64,000 nt of DNA from IIICB1 sp035968095 (GTDB taxonomy: Bacteria; Cyanobacteriota; Cyanobacteriia; Cyanobacteriales; SIO1D9), in contig JAWQFW010000001.1 of assembly GCA_035968095.1 (NCBI GenBank), forward strand, positions 1 through 64,000, given 5' to 3'. The translations under genes were made by a program, and so were the position numbers. Below, one piece after another: positions 17,648 to 27,983 of this stretch. Numbering within the stretch: the first letter of the stretch is position 1; each line of letters starts with the position of its first letter. Below the pieces are notes generated by a model, which saw only the letters and a program-made list of their open reading frames with translations, had not been told where the DNA came from and searched no databases.

Positions 17648-18437
17648 TCAGGATTTCTTTTCTCATCAAAATTTATTCGTTATGCGGAGGTAGTTCGATA
17701 CTACCAACACTTTCTGTGGGAATTTTGCTGCCAAAATGTCCGTTTTGGCTCGTCAACTAAACAACTTTTGCCAAAATTTTAGCGCTCGCGATCGCGGTAT
17801 TCGGCGATCTCAAGTGAAGGTGAGGCTTGACACACAACGTCTTACATTTTGTCGTGCGGAATGTGGGTTGAACTTCGTTCAAGTCCCAATAGTTGAATGT
17901 GCTTCATCTGAGGTTAAGTTGTCACGTAATCTCAAGCAAATTAGCAAGGTAACAGAAAATTTGCAAAAACTGTCGAGTGAAAAGTTAGCCACCGTTAAGA
18001 AAGACCAGCTTACTCAATTACAGGAAGTTCTCAAACGAAAACTTCCTGTAATAGAAAAGATTATCGAAGGGGACGAATATTTGTAAGTAAAGAATTTAGT
18101 AATAGTAGGTTCTTGAGAAGTGAAACCCACAAAGTACAGTAATACCAAACCAGAGCTAGCGCATAAATCTTCAGTGAGAGTAGTAAAGCCCGATCCCCTC
18201 ACTAAGATACCACGATCGCTACTCCGCTATAACATTCCGATACAAAGAATTTTGAGCAGTGAGACTGTTTCTCGGCTGAGATTTGTAAATAAATATTACT
18301 TTTGCTTTGAGTTTGCCAAAAAACAGCTTTCCAGTTCAGAAATATTTATAGTAGCTGGTAACGAGCTATGTCAATGTACTCACAACTTTGTCATTCGCAC
18401 CGAAAAGGCGAGCGATCGTCTCAAAGGGCGTTAGGCT
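17648..18437 (+). other. Low-content region before cas10
   Basis: Two plus-strand frames lie here (17736-18086, 116 codons, and 18120-18434, 104 codons). Neither has a recognisable domain or convincing ribosome binding site. The second ends in FVIRTEKASDRLKGR, a phrase that returns as FVIRTEKAWLRL in another short frame at 47104. The stretch probably holds the Cmr operon promoter and relics. Confidence 0.4.
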
Positions 18438-21400
18438 GTGCTTGAGTCTAATCATACAACCAAAAGATCTAACTGGATAATTACTGTGAATGTAGACCAT
18501 TACAAACTTTATATCTTACTCCAAAGCTTTCCTAACCCTCAACTACGCAACCAAATTTGCGAACAATTACAATGTCTCGAAGGACATAGAGAAACCCTAC
18601 AACAGAATTGGCAACAAATTACCCAATTACCAAAAGAAATTGCTAGTTCCTCAGATCGAGTTAATCTCCAAGAAACAGCCGACGTACTACGGAATACTTG
18701 CAAACATCCCTTCAGTGGAGCCGCACAAATAATTAACGCAGATATCTCCTCAGATAGTTTCGATTGTAGCATTATTGCCAATGAAACCGACATCAAAAAA
18801 GTTTATTGGTGGTTTTGGCGATTCTATCCCGAAATATTAGCTACCACACAACGAGATTTTTTACTAACTCCCGCCCACCCAATTTTACCAGATTGCCCAG
18901 AACCAAGTTATCGAAGTACAATTGCCGCATTATTAAGTGCAATGTATTCTCCTGGAGAAGATTTAAAAAAAGCAGAACATCCCTATTTACTCATTTTTAC
19001 CTTTTCTCCCGTCCAGGAAATCATCAAAGCCTCACGCAAATTTCTTGACTTTTGGTCTGGCTCATATTTACTCCACTATTTAAGTGCCAAACTTTGTTGG
19101 TATATTGCCCGTAAATACAGTCCCGATACAGTCATTACACCTTCTCTATGGAGCCAAGAAATTATTGATGCCTTCATAGTCAAAGAATTTGACAAATTTG
19201 ACGATAATTCTACCATTTTTCGCGACACTTTTCAACACTACGCTCCCGATAAATGCGACCCAGTTAAACGTTTCCAGCAACAGAAATCAACCAGTTTAGT
19301 TACCGCCGGATTTCCCAATGTTATCACCGCTTTAGTTCCCGGTGAACAAGCAGCAATTGACTTAGGAAAAGAACTAAAAGACGAAATAAAACAAGAATGG
19401 TCAACTATTGCCACTAAAGTCCGCGAACATATTAAAGCGAAAGTACAAGATGCTGCCCAAAATATAGACAATTTAGAGACACAAATCAGAGAACAATTTC
19501 CTAATTTAGATTCTAGCTATTATGTTGCAGAATTACAAAAACTGCAACAGGGAGGATGTTGGGAATGGAATAAAATGTGGGATGCTCAAATCAATAATAC
19601 CTGGCAATGTTATTGGAGTGCAATCCCCCTAGGAAACCCCGACCTCGACTTAAGTATATCTCTTACCGACAACCCAGATAACTATCAAGAATGGAAAGAA
19701 AATCAAAACCAAATTGCCCTTCCACGCTTCAATCAAACTATCCCTACAGCAGCAGAAGAAGCAGCTTATTCTTTAAAAAATATAGTTAATATTGGCACCT
19801 GGTGGGGAAGTTTACAAGCCAGATTAGGACAAAGCATTCAAGCAGTAAAAAATACTCGTACTTGGAAGATACCAGCAGCCCCAGGAGAACGTTCAACTAT
19901 CTCCGGTCAATTTAGTGCCGTTCACCCTAGTTTACATTACCATAAAACATTCAAAGAAGGTAAAGGATTACCAGAAAGTTCCCTGCGCTTATTTTGGCAA
20001 GTAATGGCAATTGTATATCCGGGTTTATTCAACGGTTCAGAAAAGCTAAATGCGCTTGAATTAACTAAACGAATGGCTTGGCAATACGGCGGTGTCGCTG
20101 AATCTTTAGGAATAGATTTAACAGGAGAAGAAAATGCTCCAATCCCTAGCGAAGAGGAAGACTTAGAAGAGGAAAATAATCGAGAAAATAGATCAGAAAT
20201 AGACTACGAAAAATTAATTCGCTTCCCTAATTTAAGCTCAATTGCTGCCGCCAGATTCGCTTACGAAAATCCAGGACAAATACGCGATTATTGGATAAAT
20301 CTCAATCGATTAATGAAGCTTAAGCAACCTAATTCGCAAAAAAAAATATTTGATAAACAGTTACGAAGAAAGTTTTGCTCAAAAACGCGACGAGACTTTC
20401 AAGTACATAAAACTGACCGACAAATTCCCGGATATAACGGAGTAATGTTTTCTAGCAAATGGTTAGCCGACGACCTAGGTTTAAACCAAAATAACACACA
20501 ATTACAAAAACTACGTGAAATAGTCAATCAAGCCCATAAAGACTCTGGTTTCAACAACGGTTCTCCGGCTGATTGGTGGGTAATTGTTCTCGCAGACGGA
20601 GACAGTATGGGTAAATATGTTTCTGGTTCAAAAATGAAAAAATATTCAAAGTATCTCGTTCTCGATACTATTGACGAAAACACTAGAAATTCAGCTAACT
20701 TTGAAGAACTTCTCCAGACCAAAAAACGTATGGGACCTGCAACCCATGTCGGACTAAATCGCGCGCTTTTAGACTTTTCTAATCGTCTTGTGCCTTACAT
20801 TACAGAAAAACGTTTTTGTGGTCGGGTAGTTTATAGTGGTGGCGATGATGTAATGGCAGTTTTGCCATTAGCAGATTTACCTGAATTTCTCTTATCTTTA
20901 CGTGCGGCTTGGTGTGGTGGAAAAGACACAAAAGATGAGTTTACCAGTAAAGGCGGTTATTGGCATCCAAAGACTCCATTAGAAGGCTTACCTTTTCGTC
21001 CTCATTTTACAATGGGTAAAGGTGCAACTATGAGTATGGGAATTGTAATTGCTCACAAAAGTGTTCCCTTACCAACTGTCTTAGAAAATCTTTGGGAAGC
21101 CGAAAAAGAACGAGCCAAAAAACTAGCAGGTAAAGATGGTTTGTGCTTCCGAGTTATTTATGGTGGAGGAAATACTTTAGAAGCTTTAATGAAAGGATAT
21201 TTACTCGATAGTTGGTGGAACTTTATCCAAAATTACTCACAAGTGGATTTTAGTCCTTTGTTATATCGACTAGCTGAAGAATTACCTCGTCGTGCAGCAA
21301 TAACTGAGTCAGATAAGTTGTTAAAGAAAGCAACCGAAGTTATTCTTTCTCGACGGGAGCAAACTTTATCCGATCAAACTAAAAAAGCTTTACTTGGTTG

Positions 21401-21554
21401 GATTAATTGCTGGGAAGCATGGGCTTATAAAACTAAACAACAACAAGGAGCAGATGCACTGGGTATTCAAGAAAAGGATTTAGGTTATTTGTTACGATTT
21501 AGCGCTTTTTGGGTCGATAAAATGATGCAGTTTCACGAATGGTCTTCTGAGTAA
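18438..21554 (+). CDS. cmr2: Cas10/Cmr2, type III-B effector large subunit
   Basis: A 1038-residue Cas10 subunit of the Cmr complex. Residues 165-230 carry the cyanobacterial Cmr2 phrase HPYLLIFTFSPVQEIIKASR followed by KFLDFWSGSYLLHY. The palm domain has the intact cyclase motif GGDD at residues 801-804 (VVYSGGDDVMAVLPL), so it should make cyclic oligoadenylate after target RNA binding. I see no N-terminal HD motif, so DNase activity is doubtful. An in-frame stop lies just before the GTG at 18438. No ATG is available near, and a GTG at 18486 is the alternative start. It is the first gene of the cmr operon. Confidence 0.93.
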   Translation: MLESNHTTKRSNWIITVNVDHYKLYILLQSFPNPQLRNQICEQLQCLEGHRETLQQNWQQITQLPKEIASSSDRVNLQETADVLRNTCKHPFSGAAQIINADISSDSFDCSIIANETDIKKVYWWFWRFYPEILATTQRDFLLTPAHPILPDCPEPSYRSTIAALLSAMYSPGEDLKKAEHPYLLIFTFSPVQEIIKASRKFLDFWSGSYLLHYLSAKLCWYIARKYSPDTVITPSLWSQEIIDAFIVKEFDKFDDNSTIFRDTFQHYAPDKCDPVKRFQQQKSTSLVTAGFPNVITALVPGEQAAIDLGKELKDEIKQEWSTIATKVREHIKAKVQDAAQNIDNLETQIREQFPNLDSSYYVAELQKLQQGGCWEWNKMWDAQINNTWQCYWSAIPLGNPDLDLSISLTDNPDNYQEWKENQNQIALPRFNQTIPTAAEEAAYSLKNIVNIGTWWGSLQARLGQSIQAVKNTRTWKIPAAPGERSTISGQFSAVHPSLHYHKTFKEGKGLPESSLRLFWQVMAIVYPGLFNGSEKLNALELTKRMAWQYGGVAESLGIDLTGEENAPIPSEEEDLEEENNRENRSEIDYEKLIRFPNLSSIAAARFAYENPGQIRDYWINLNRLMKLKQPNSQKKIFDKQLRRKFCSKTRRDFQVHKTDRQIPGYNGVMFSSKWLADDLGLNQNNTQLQKLREIVNQAHKDSGFNNGSPADWWVIVLADGDSMGKYVSGSKMKKYSKYLVLDTIDENTRNSANFEELLQTKKRMGPATHVGLNRALLDFSNRLVPYITEKRFCGRVVYSGGDDVMAVLPLADLPEFLLSLRAAWCGGKDTKDEFTSKGGYWHPKTPLEGLPFRPHFTMGKGATMSMGIVIAHKSVPLPTVLENLWEAEKERAKKLAGKDGLCFRVIYGGGNTLEALMKGYLLDSWWNFIQNYSQVDFSPLLYRLAEELPRRAAITESDKLLKKATEVILSRREQTLSDQTKKALLGWINCWEAWAYKTKQQQGADALGIQEKDLGYLLRFSAFWVDKMMQFHEWSSE

Positions 21555-21600
21555 AGAAATATTTGGAGTTGATGCTTGTTGTTGATTTTTTTGGGAAACA

Positions 21601-22737
21601 ATGATGTTACATTGGTATGCAATTGAACCGTTGGATGTTTTACTTTTTCGGGAAGCGAAACCTTTTTCACCTGGGGAAGGTTCCTGGGCTAAAGGACAGT
21701 TTCCTCCGCTTCCGACGACAGTGTTTCAAGCTTTGAGGTCAGCTTTACCTCAGCCTCAGACAAAAGAGGAACGTCGTGAGAGAAATTTATCGTTTATGGG
21801 TCCATTTCTCCTGGATGCTGATAATACGCTTTGGCTACCTACTCCGCAAGATTTGTTAGCAGTAAAAGAGAGGTCTGAAAATGAGGAAGATAATCTGAAG
21901 GAAGTAGCGTCAGAATGGAAGAGACTTTCACGTTTGCAACCTGCTACTTCTCAGGAGGAAGAGTGGAAACATCTTTGTTTCGATAGCGAAGAGTTACCAC
22001 CAATGGTTTCTCCTAAGATACAAGAGAATGAAGTTATTTGTGGTTCTCCTTTTAGTTGGATAACTGCTTGTGCGTTGAGGAAATATCTCCAAGGTAAAAA
22101 TCCAAGTAATCCAAAGGATTTTCATCCTGACCCTTGGGATGTACAGATATTACCGCATATTCACATGGAAAAAGATACTCGACAAGTGAAGGATGCAGAG
22201 GGATATTTTACTGAAGTTGCAATTCGTTTGCGTCCTGGTTGGAAACTGGTAGCGGGGATAAGTGAAAAGTTAGAGACGACAGTAGTGCGTTTAGGTGGAG
22301 AAGGACATCGCGCGATCGCTTTTAGCGCTGGCGCTACCGCGCCAATCGCCTCTCCCCTTACTTTACCAGATTGGGAACTACTCGCACCTTACACTAAACC
22401 TCAAGGCAATTTCGCTTACTTACTGACTCCAGGGTTAGCTAAAGTAGACGATGCAGTTTACGGTATTTATCCTCATTGCTGGAAAGATAAATTAGCTGGA
22501 TGCGTCGCAACTCGTCCTTTATTCTGGGGTGGAGTATCGACTTATCGCAAAAATCAAGAGATACCACAATTTTCTTTACTTCCGCAACGAGCATTTGTTG
22601 CACCTGGTACAGTTTATTTGTTCAAAGACAAAAAATTGCCAAAACGGACAATTTTATTACCACAAAAAGACACTAACTGGCAAAAAACTTTCACTCAACT
22701 TAACTACGGAACCTTACTTTGGGGACAAAGAAAATGA
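21601..22737 (+). CDS. cmr3: Cmr3 (Cas5-type subunit of type III-B complex)
   Basis: A 378-residue Cas5-like RAMP that anchors the crRNA 5' tag in the Cmr complex next to Cas10. The N-terminal WYAIEPLDVLLFREAKPFSP and GQFPPLPTTVFQALRSAL are the family signature. The C-terminal GGVSTYRKNQEIPQ and VAPGTVYLF fit too. It follows cmr2 by 46 bp. Its stop codon overlaps the start of cmr4 (ATGA), which suggests coupled translation. Two adjacent Met codons begin the frame. Confidence 0.92.
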   Translation: MMLHWYAIEPLDVLLFREAKPFSPGEGSWAKGQFPPLPTTVFQALRSALPQPQTKEERRERNLSFMGPFLLDADNTLWLPTPQDLLAVKERSENEEDNLKEVASEWKRLSRLQPATSQEEEWKHLCFDSEELPPMVSPKIQENEVICGSPFSWITACALRKYLQGKNPSNPKDFHPDPWDVQILPHIHMEKDTRQVKDAEGYFTEVAIRLRPGWKLVAGISEKLETTVVRLGGEGHRAIAFSAGATAPIASPLTLPDWELLAPYTKPQGNFAYLLTPGLAKVDDAVYGIYPHCWKDKLAGCVATRPLFWGGVSTYRKNQEIPQFSLLPQRAFVAPGTVYLFKDKKLPKRTILLPQKDTNWQKTFTQLNYGTLLWGQRK

Positions 22738-23543
22738 AAACAAATTTAGCTTATTTGTATCTCCTTTCTCCTTTACATACCGGAGGAACTACTCAAGAAG
22801 GAAACTTAGTCGGTATTGCGCGAGAAGTTCATACTGATTTACCTTATTTGCCTTCTAGCACAATTCGTGGTCGTTTGCGAGCCGCAACTCCAGAAGCTCG
22901 TCGAAATAAGTTATGGGGTAATACAATTGATGATGTTACTAACGGTAAAGATGATAACCTTAAACAAGGTAGTTTATGGGTAAGTGATGCAGCTATTCTT
23001 TGGTTTCCTATTCCTTCTTTAAGTCATGGTGTGGTTTGGATTACTTGTCCCTTATTGCTACAACGTTGGGCGCGTTTTGTTAACCCAGAAATAGCTATTC
23101 CCGAAATAGGTTGCTTTAGTGGTGGAAATCAAGCTAATCTTTATCTACGAGATACCATCTTCAAGACAGATAACCTTAGAGACTGGCAGCGAGAAGATTA
23201 TTCGTTATTTATTCCTAACGGTTGCCGAGACACAAATGTTATGACCCAATTTTTAGTTTTGTCTAACCATAATTGTCGAGTATTGATTGAATCAAGTCTG
23301 TGGCGACAAGTAAAAGTTACCTTAGATTCACATAAATCTGTTAAGGGCGGATTTCGCTATGAAGAAGCAATACCTCCTGAAACATTAATGTATTTTCCTT
23401 GGGGAACAACTGTTGCTAATAACAATAATGTAGGGGAGGAAGTTGGTCATTTTCGAGAATTAATCAACCAAACCGATACTTGTCAAATAGGAGGACAAGA
23501 AAGCCTTGGTCGTGGTATTGTACGACTCTGGTTAACTCCCTAA
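22734..23543 (+). CDS. cmr4: Cmr4 (Cas7-type backbone and target RNase of type III-B complex)
   Basis: A 269-residue RAMP that forms the backbone and cuts target RNA at regular intervals. The start YLYLLSPLHTGGTTQEGNL is the family N-terminus. DLPYLPSSTIRGRLRAATPE follows, and a glycine-rich GGQESLGRGIVRL lies at the end. The conserved catalytic Asp is expected in the loop after IAREVHTD. I chose the ATG at 22734, which overlaps the cmr3 stop, over the Met five codons upstream. Confidence 0.92.
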   Translation: MKTNLAYLYLLSPLHTGGTTQEGNLVGIAREVHTDLPYLPSSTIRGRLRAATPEARRNKLWGNTIDDVTNGKDDNLKQGSLWVSDAAILWFPIPSLSHGVVWITCPLLLQRWARFVNPEIAIPEIGCFSGGNQANLYLRDTIFKTDNLRDWQREDYSLFIPNGCRDTNVMTQFLVLSNHNCRVLIESSLWRQVKVTLDSHKSVKGGFRYEEAIPPETLMYFPWGTTVANNNNVGEEVGHFRELINQTDTCQIGGQESLGRGIVRLWLTP

Positions 23544-23598
23544 ACAAAAAAATAACTAATTAATTGCTACTAGAAAATAGTTGAATTTGGAGAAGAAA

Positions 23599-24012
23599 AT
23601 GCCAGAAGAATTGTTCGACCCGCGAGAAATCAGCAAAGAAGTTTATCATAACCTATCAAGAATAAGGAGTGAGCAAAATAACAATCGTCAGCGACTTAAA
23701 GAACAATATAGTCAGTCAGTAGAACTGTATACTTACTTAGCAACTTGGGGAATGTTGCGTTTAAAAGCTGAAGAATTTGCTCCGAATCCTGACGGAAAAC
23801 GAGATGCAATTATTGCTTATTTTCGAGTTCTCACGGCAATTACTGATATTAGGCACTTATTAGGGGAAAATAGCTTAAACACTTTAATAGCTATGGAAAC
23901 TGAAGATTACCTCGGATTTACAGGTTTAGGCTTACAAGTAGCACGCGAGTTTGCATTTTGGGCGCTAGTTATTTATGCCGATGTCAAAGCTGAAGCCGAA
24001 TCAGCAAATTAA
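23599..24012 (+). CDS. cmr5: Cmr5 (small subunit Cas11 of type III-B complex)
   Basis: A 137-residue, mostly helical protein in the Cmr5 position. The stretches YTYLATWGMLRLKAEEF, VLTAITDIRHLLG and YLGFTGLGLQVAREFAFWAL are helical, as in Cmr5. It stabilises the target RNA strand along the backbone. I prefer the ATG at 23599, because GGAG lies 6-10 bp before it, over a TTG six codons upstream. It lies 27 bp before the next gene. Confidence 0.85.
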   Translation: MPEELFDPREISKEVYHNLSRIRSEQNNNRQRLKEQYSQSVELYTYLATWGMLRLKAEEFAPNPDGKRDAIIAYFRVLTAITDIRHLLGENSLNTLIAMETEDYLGFTGLGLQVAREFAFWALVIYADVKAEAESAN

Positions 24013-24039
24013 TTAATATTGTTTACCCTGAGTAAGAAA

Positions 24040-25821
24040 ATGCCACCATCTCCTTGGTTAAATCCTGAAGATCCCCCTACACCAGATAGAACAGCGAGTT
24101 TTATTGAATATTTGCGTTGGATGCGTTCTCCAAATGTTGCAGATAAAGATACTACCAAACTCGAAATGTTGCAGAATGCACAAAATAATGCTAACTATCA
24201 CCAACGTTTAACATTATTGTGCGATCGCGTGCGTAGCTTTGCGGGACAGCAAGGAACAATCCTAGAACTAACTTGTCCCTGGCGGATTCGCGTCGGCGGA
24301 CATACTGGACCAGAAAACATCCTACTTCCGGCTTTTGATGCCCTAGGTATGCCTTACCTCCCTAGTTCTAGTTTACGCGGTGTAGCTCGTTCCCAAGCAA
24401 TCCGAGAAGTCGGAGAAGAGAGTATTGCACCTTATTTCGGCGATCTTAATGCTACCAATCCTGCTCATCGTGCGGGGAAAGTAATCTTCTTTGATGCTTA
24501 TCCCTTACCAAATACTCAGAATCAAGGGGCAATCCGGAGTCATAGTCAAAACCAGGGAAACGGTGGACTAGCATTGGATATGGCAAATAATATTTGGAGT
24601 TGGCAAGAATCTCATCTTGAATACAGTCCGAATCCTAATTTATTCTTTTCCCTCAAACAAGCTAATTTTGTGATTGGTTTGCGTCCGATGGCGGGTTGCG
24701 ACGAAGCCACTTTTTCACGAGTGGTTGAGTGGTTAAAAAACGGATTGACTGAAAGTGGTCTAGGTTCGCAACTCAATACTGGTTACGGAAGATTAGTTCT
24801 ATCTCCTCCCCCGAATACACCTTCAACAAATAATCTCCCTGGAGAATTCTTCCGCGTCGAATTTGAACTTGAGGGTCAGTTTATTCACGGTATCCAAGAA
24901 TTTACCCAATGGGAATGGGAAGAGAGAGAAGGACAATGGGTACATCGGGGTAAACCCCAAGCCGAGATTCGTCCAGTTGCATTTAAGTCCATGTTACGTT
25001 ATTGGTTTCGCGCTTTGGCACGAGGAGTTTTGCCTACTGATTCTGTTAAAAATTGGGAAGCCAACATTTTCGGTGGAATTAATCCACAACGACTGGGATG
25101 GTTGCGCTGTCATGTCTTACCTGGGAAAAACAACGAACCAAATCTACAAACGGGTATCCTCGTTTTAGCAAATCCACCAGAAATTCCTGAGAACAAAAAA
25201 AATGAAGTAAAAAAATTGTGCAAAAATTTGACTTGGATAATGTTTCACCTTGGCGGAATTGGACAAGGTGCGCGAAGACCTTGCTATCAGAGGAATAATC
25301 CTCCTTTTTGGCGGGGTTCAAGTCTGACTTGCATTCTTGACGACAATTGTAGCCAGGAAGAAGAAGAGTTCTGGGAAATACCCGAAAATATTGGCGAGTT
25401 TCGTAAATTATTTCGTCGTCGTTTACAAAGTTTTTATCGCTCATTAGCACAGTTGTCTCAAGTTGAGATAAACTCCCAACAACCATTATCTGTAAATACT
25501 GAAGCAGATTGGACTGAAGCAATAGATGCTAATTGTCGTATCGTTATTTGTCAGGGTCAAAAAAGGAACAATAAGGTTTGTGCATTGGCGGTTTTGCATA
25601 GTCAGGAGTTAAAGAAAAACGGAGATTATGACCCAGATTTATGTGGTGGGGTAAATCCTCCTACTCCCTCCCCAGTTTGGATTACTCACTTAGAAGAAGT
25701 TGATTTTCAGGTTGTTACTGTTTTTGGAGTTAATAACCCTCCCCAGCAAAACTTTCTACAACATTTAAGAAATCAAGCTGCACAGTATGTTACAGTCTGG
25801 AAATTTCCACAGCCAAGATAA
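24040..25821 (+). CDS. cmr6: Cmr6-Cmr1 fusion RAMP protein
   Basis: A 593-residue protein with two RAMP units. The first (residues about 60-260) has LTCPWRIRVGGHTGPEN, LGMPYLPSSSLRGVAR and GLGSQLNTGYGRL, as in Cmr6. The second (about 275-590) has RVEFELEGQFIHGIQEF, then EIRPVAFKSMLRYWFRALA with FGG and GGIGQGARRP, as in Cmr1. No separate cmr1 exists in the operon, so the fusion would supply both the Cas7-like end subunits that close the complex at the crRNA 3' side. The ATG at 24040 is preferred over a TTG at 24019. Confidence 0.82.
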   Translation: MPPSPWLNPEDPPTPDRTASFIEYLRWMRSPNVADKDTTKLEMLQNAQNNANYHQRLTLLCDRVRSFAGQQGTILELTCPWRIRVGGHTGPENILLPAFDALGMPYLPSSSLRGVARSQAIREVGEESIAPYFGDLNATNPAHRAGKVIFFDAYPLPNTQNQGAIRSHSQNQGNGGLALDMANNIWSWQESHLEYSPNPNLFFSLKQANFVIGLRPMAGCDEATFSRVVEWLKNGLTESGLGSQLNTGYGRLVLSPPPNTPSTNNLPGEFFRVEFELEGQFIHGIQEFTQWEWEEREGQWVHRGKPQAEIRPVAFKSMLRYWFRALARGVLPTDSVKNWEANIFGGINPQRLGWLRCHVLPGKNNEPNLQTGILVLANPPEIPENKKNEVKKLCKNLTWIMFHLGGIGQGARRPCYQRNNPPFWRGSSLTCILDDNCSQEEEEFWEIPENIGEFRKLFRRRLQSFYRSLAQLSQVEINSQQPLSVNTEADWTEAIDANCRIVICQGQKRNNKVCALAVLHSQELKKNGDYDPDLCGGVNPPTPSPVWITHLEEVDFQVVTVFGVNNPPQQNFLQHLRNQAAQYVTVWKFPQPR

Positions 25822-25912
25822 TAATCTCAAACCAAGCTATTTTTAGTTCAAATAGCAGTTTCACCGTGGCTACATTTGCTTAACACACCCTAAATCAACA
25901 GAGGAAAATCAA

Positions 25913-27706
25913 ATGTCTATTCTCCTTGCTAATATTGGAACTTCCGACCTCGCTGTCAAAATTGACGGTCATTATCTTCCCATTGGTTTTGGTCGCAACG
26001 AACCGAATATGGCAGAAGCTGAAGCCGAAATCCAAGGTAAAATTGAAGCTGAGAAATGGCAAAATCGCGATAAGATTATTACAGACCAACTTAGTTCAGA
26101 ATTAGGAATTAGCGATACAAGAAACTTTCGCAAATTAAGTCAAGTAATCTTAGAAAAATATCAACAAGAACCGGAAAAGTGGCACAAACTTTTACGTCCC
26201 GGACGCATTCTCGGCATTATTGAGACAGCAAAGAAAAAATTCAAAATTCATACCGCTTATATCTTTGTTACCAATCAACCAGAATTTGTTGTTAATTTCC
26301 AAGGAAAGCAAGAACCAAATTTCGGACATTGTACTGATTCAATTCATTTGTTCGAGATTCTCAAACTTTGGTTTGAACGTGAGTTTGGTCAAGATTACTT
26401 GCAGATTAAACCAATATATCTCGACGATGTTTCGGCAGTCGATTTAGATGGATTGCTAAACAAATATTACAACTTCTTTCTCAAGCTTGACAAAGACGAA
26501 CAAATCCTCATCAGCGTTAAAGGAGGAACACCACAAATGCAAACCGCATTGCGAGTGCAAGCAGTTTCTTCTGAAGTTTCTAATCAAGTTTATTTGGAAC
26601 CAAAATTGTCCATTCTCAAGCTTTTAGCTGGAGAAGCTTCCGAGTGTCATCTTTTCTCTTATTGGCGCTATCAACGTATTCAAAAATATCAAACGGTTAA
26701 GCAATTATTACAGCGTTGGGATTTTGATGGAGCGCGAGTAATTTTGGAGCAATGGTTATCAACTTTAAAAGAGTTAGAAAAAGCGGGTATTGAGGAAGTT
26801 CAAGCTAATGAAAGTTCCTTGGAATTGCTGGTGAAAGCATTAAGGATGGCAGTTGGATATCTCAATTTAGATGCAGAGGAAGCAAATAAGCAAGCGGATA
26901 AAGCGTTAGGAAAGTTAGCAAAAATACCGCAAGATTATCAGCACAACGGATATGCTCGTTTGCTCAATTTATATACGCAATGTTGTTTATTTTGGGATCT
27001 AGATCGGATTGCGGATTTTCTCTCTCGGATGGGTTCTTTTTACGAGGAGACGTTACATGAATTAATCCGTCAGTTGGATGGTGAAAGATATTTCGACCGC
27101 GATAATTATCCTGATGATTGGTATTTAAATGAAAATACTATAGATGAGTTTCTGGCTAATAAAGATTTAGTTAGTAGCTTTGATAGGTTGGAGTCAAAAA
27201 TAAATAAAAAATTTTACCCAAAATGGCAGCGAGAAAGAGAAATGCCTAAAAAATTTTACAAGCTTCCGGGTCGTTTTAGTAAATTAAATTTTGTTCAAGC
27301 GTTGGTGGAAACTAAAAAAGGCGATCTCACAGCTTTTAATGAAATGACTTCCGCAATGGAAAAGATCGATTATTGGGCTGCAAAGCGCAATCAATTAATT
27401 CATGGTGCAAAAGGCGTTTCTAAACAAAGAATGAAAGAAGTTCTTGCAGAAGATAAGCGACTTTCGCGAGAAAGAAAAATGAAAAATAAGGATATCAGTA
27501 AAAATGTGATTGGGGCTTGTGAACCCGAAGAGATTTTAACTCAAATGACTATTATTAGTCGTAGTGTTTTACAGTTGACAAAGGTATCTTTACCGGATTC
27601 AGTGATGTATCCTAACCCCGACTATCTTGATTCAGCAAACGAACCTTATTACATTTATTCGGATATTCGGAAGTGGGTGGAAGAAACTCTTGATCGCGAC
27701 TTATGA
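25913..27706 (+). CDS. CARF-HEPN ribonuclease (Csm6/Csx1-like)
   Basis: A 597-residue type III accessory protein. The N-terminus MSILLANIGTSDL and the motif ILISVKGGTPQMQTAL near residue 205 fit a CARF sensor of cyclic oligoadenylate. The C-terminal part has an R-X4-H HEPN ribonuclease motif, AAKRNQLIHGAK, with R492 and H497. A long helical linker joins the two. It follows the Cmr genes by 91 bp with GAGGAAAA before the ATG and directly precedes the array. It is longer than Csm6/Csx1 (about 400-450 residues). By family knowledge it should cut RNA nonspecifically after Cas10 signalling. Confidence 0.8.
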   Translation: MSILLANIGTSDLAVKIDGHYLPIGFGRNEPNMAEAEAEIQGKIEAEKWQNRDKIITDQLSSELGISDTRNFRKLSQVILEKYQQEPEKWHKLLRPGRILGIIETAKKKFKIHTAYIFVTNQPEFVVNFQGKQEPNFGHCTDSIHLFEILKLWFEREFGQDYLQIKPIYLDDVSAVDLDGLLNKYYNFFLKLDKDEQILISVKGGTPQMQTALRVQAVSSEVSNQVYLEPKLSILKLLAGEASECHLFSYWRYQRIQKYQTVKQLLQRWDFDGARVILEQWLSTLKELEKAGIEEVQANESSLELLVKALRMAVGYLNLDAEEANKQADKALGKLAKIPQDYQHNGYARLLNLYTQCCLFWDLDRIADFLSRMGSFYEETLHELIRQLDGERYFDRDNYPDDWYLNENTIDEFLANKDLVSSFDRLESKINKKFYPKWQREREMPKKFYKLPGRFSKLNFVQALVETKKGDLTAFNEMTSAMEKIDYWAAKRNQLIHGAKGVSKQRMKEVLAEDKRLSRERKMKNKDISKNVIGACEPEEILTQMTIISRSVLQLTKVSLPDSVMYPNPDYLDSANEPYYIYSDIRKWVEETLDRDL

Positions 27707-27983
27707 TTTTAGACTAAACTAAAAATACTGTTTTTTGTCAATCTTGCCCCGCAATTGCGCCCAGGGGTAGCTGTAGAAAATCTACTCTGGGGGCGATCGC
27801 GTGCAAACCCAGTAATAGTAAGGCTTACAAGTACATGAGAAGACAAATCGGTCGGCGCACTAGACGGGATAAGGGTTTGAGCGATTTTAGGTTCGTTGAG
27901 TGAGAAGATTTTTCTTCCTTGAAGGGACATCGGCGAAATCTTGTTCTAAAATGTAGAGTATACAAGGTTTTTCCAGCCTTGCT
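27707..27983 (+). promoter_or_regulatory. Probable leader of CRISPR array 2
   Basis: The 277-bp stretch between the CARF-HEPN stop and the first repeat has no convincing gene. The degenerate terminal repeat lies at the far end of the array (31549), and the crRNA handle (ending GGAAAC or GGAAAT) reads on the plus strand. Both place the leader here. The sequence TACAAGG...CCTT just before repeat 1 is a small hairpin. Confidence 0.6.

Noticed and set aside
17736..18086. 116-codon frame before cas10
   Set aside because: No recognisable domain, odd composition and no clear ribosome site; treated as part of a low-content region.
27709..27930. 73-codon minus-strand frame after the CARF-HEPN gene
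   Set aside because: No family resemblance, lies in the expected leader of array 2.
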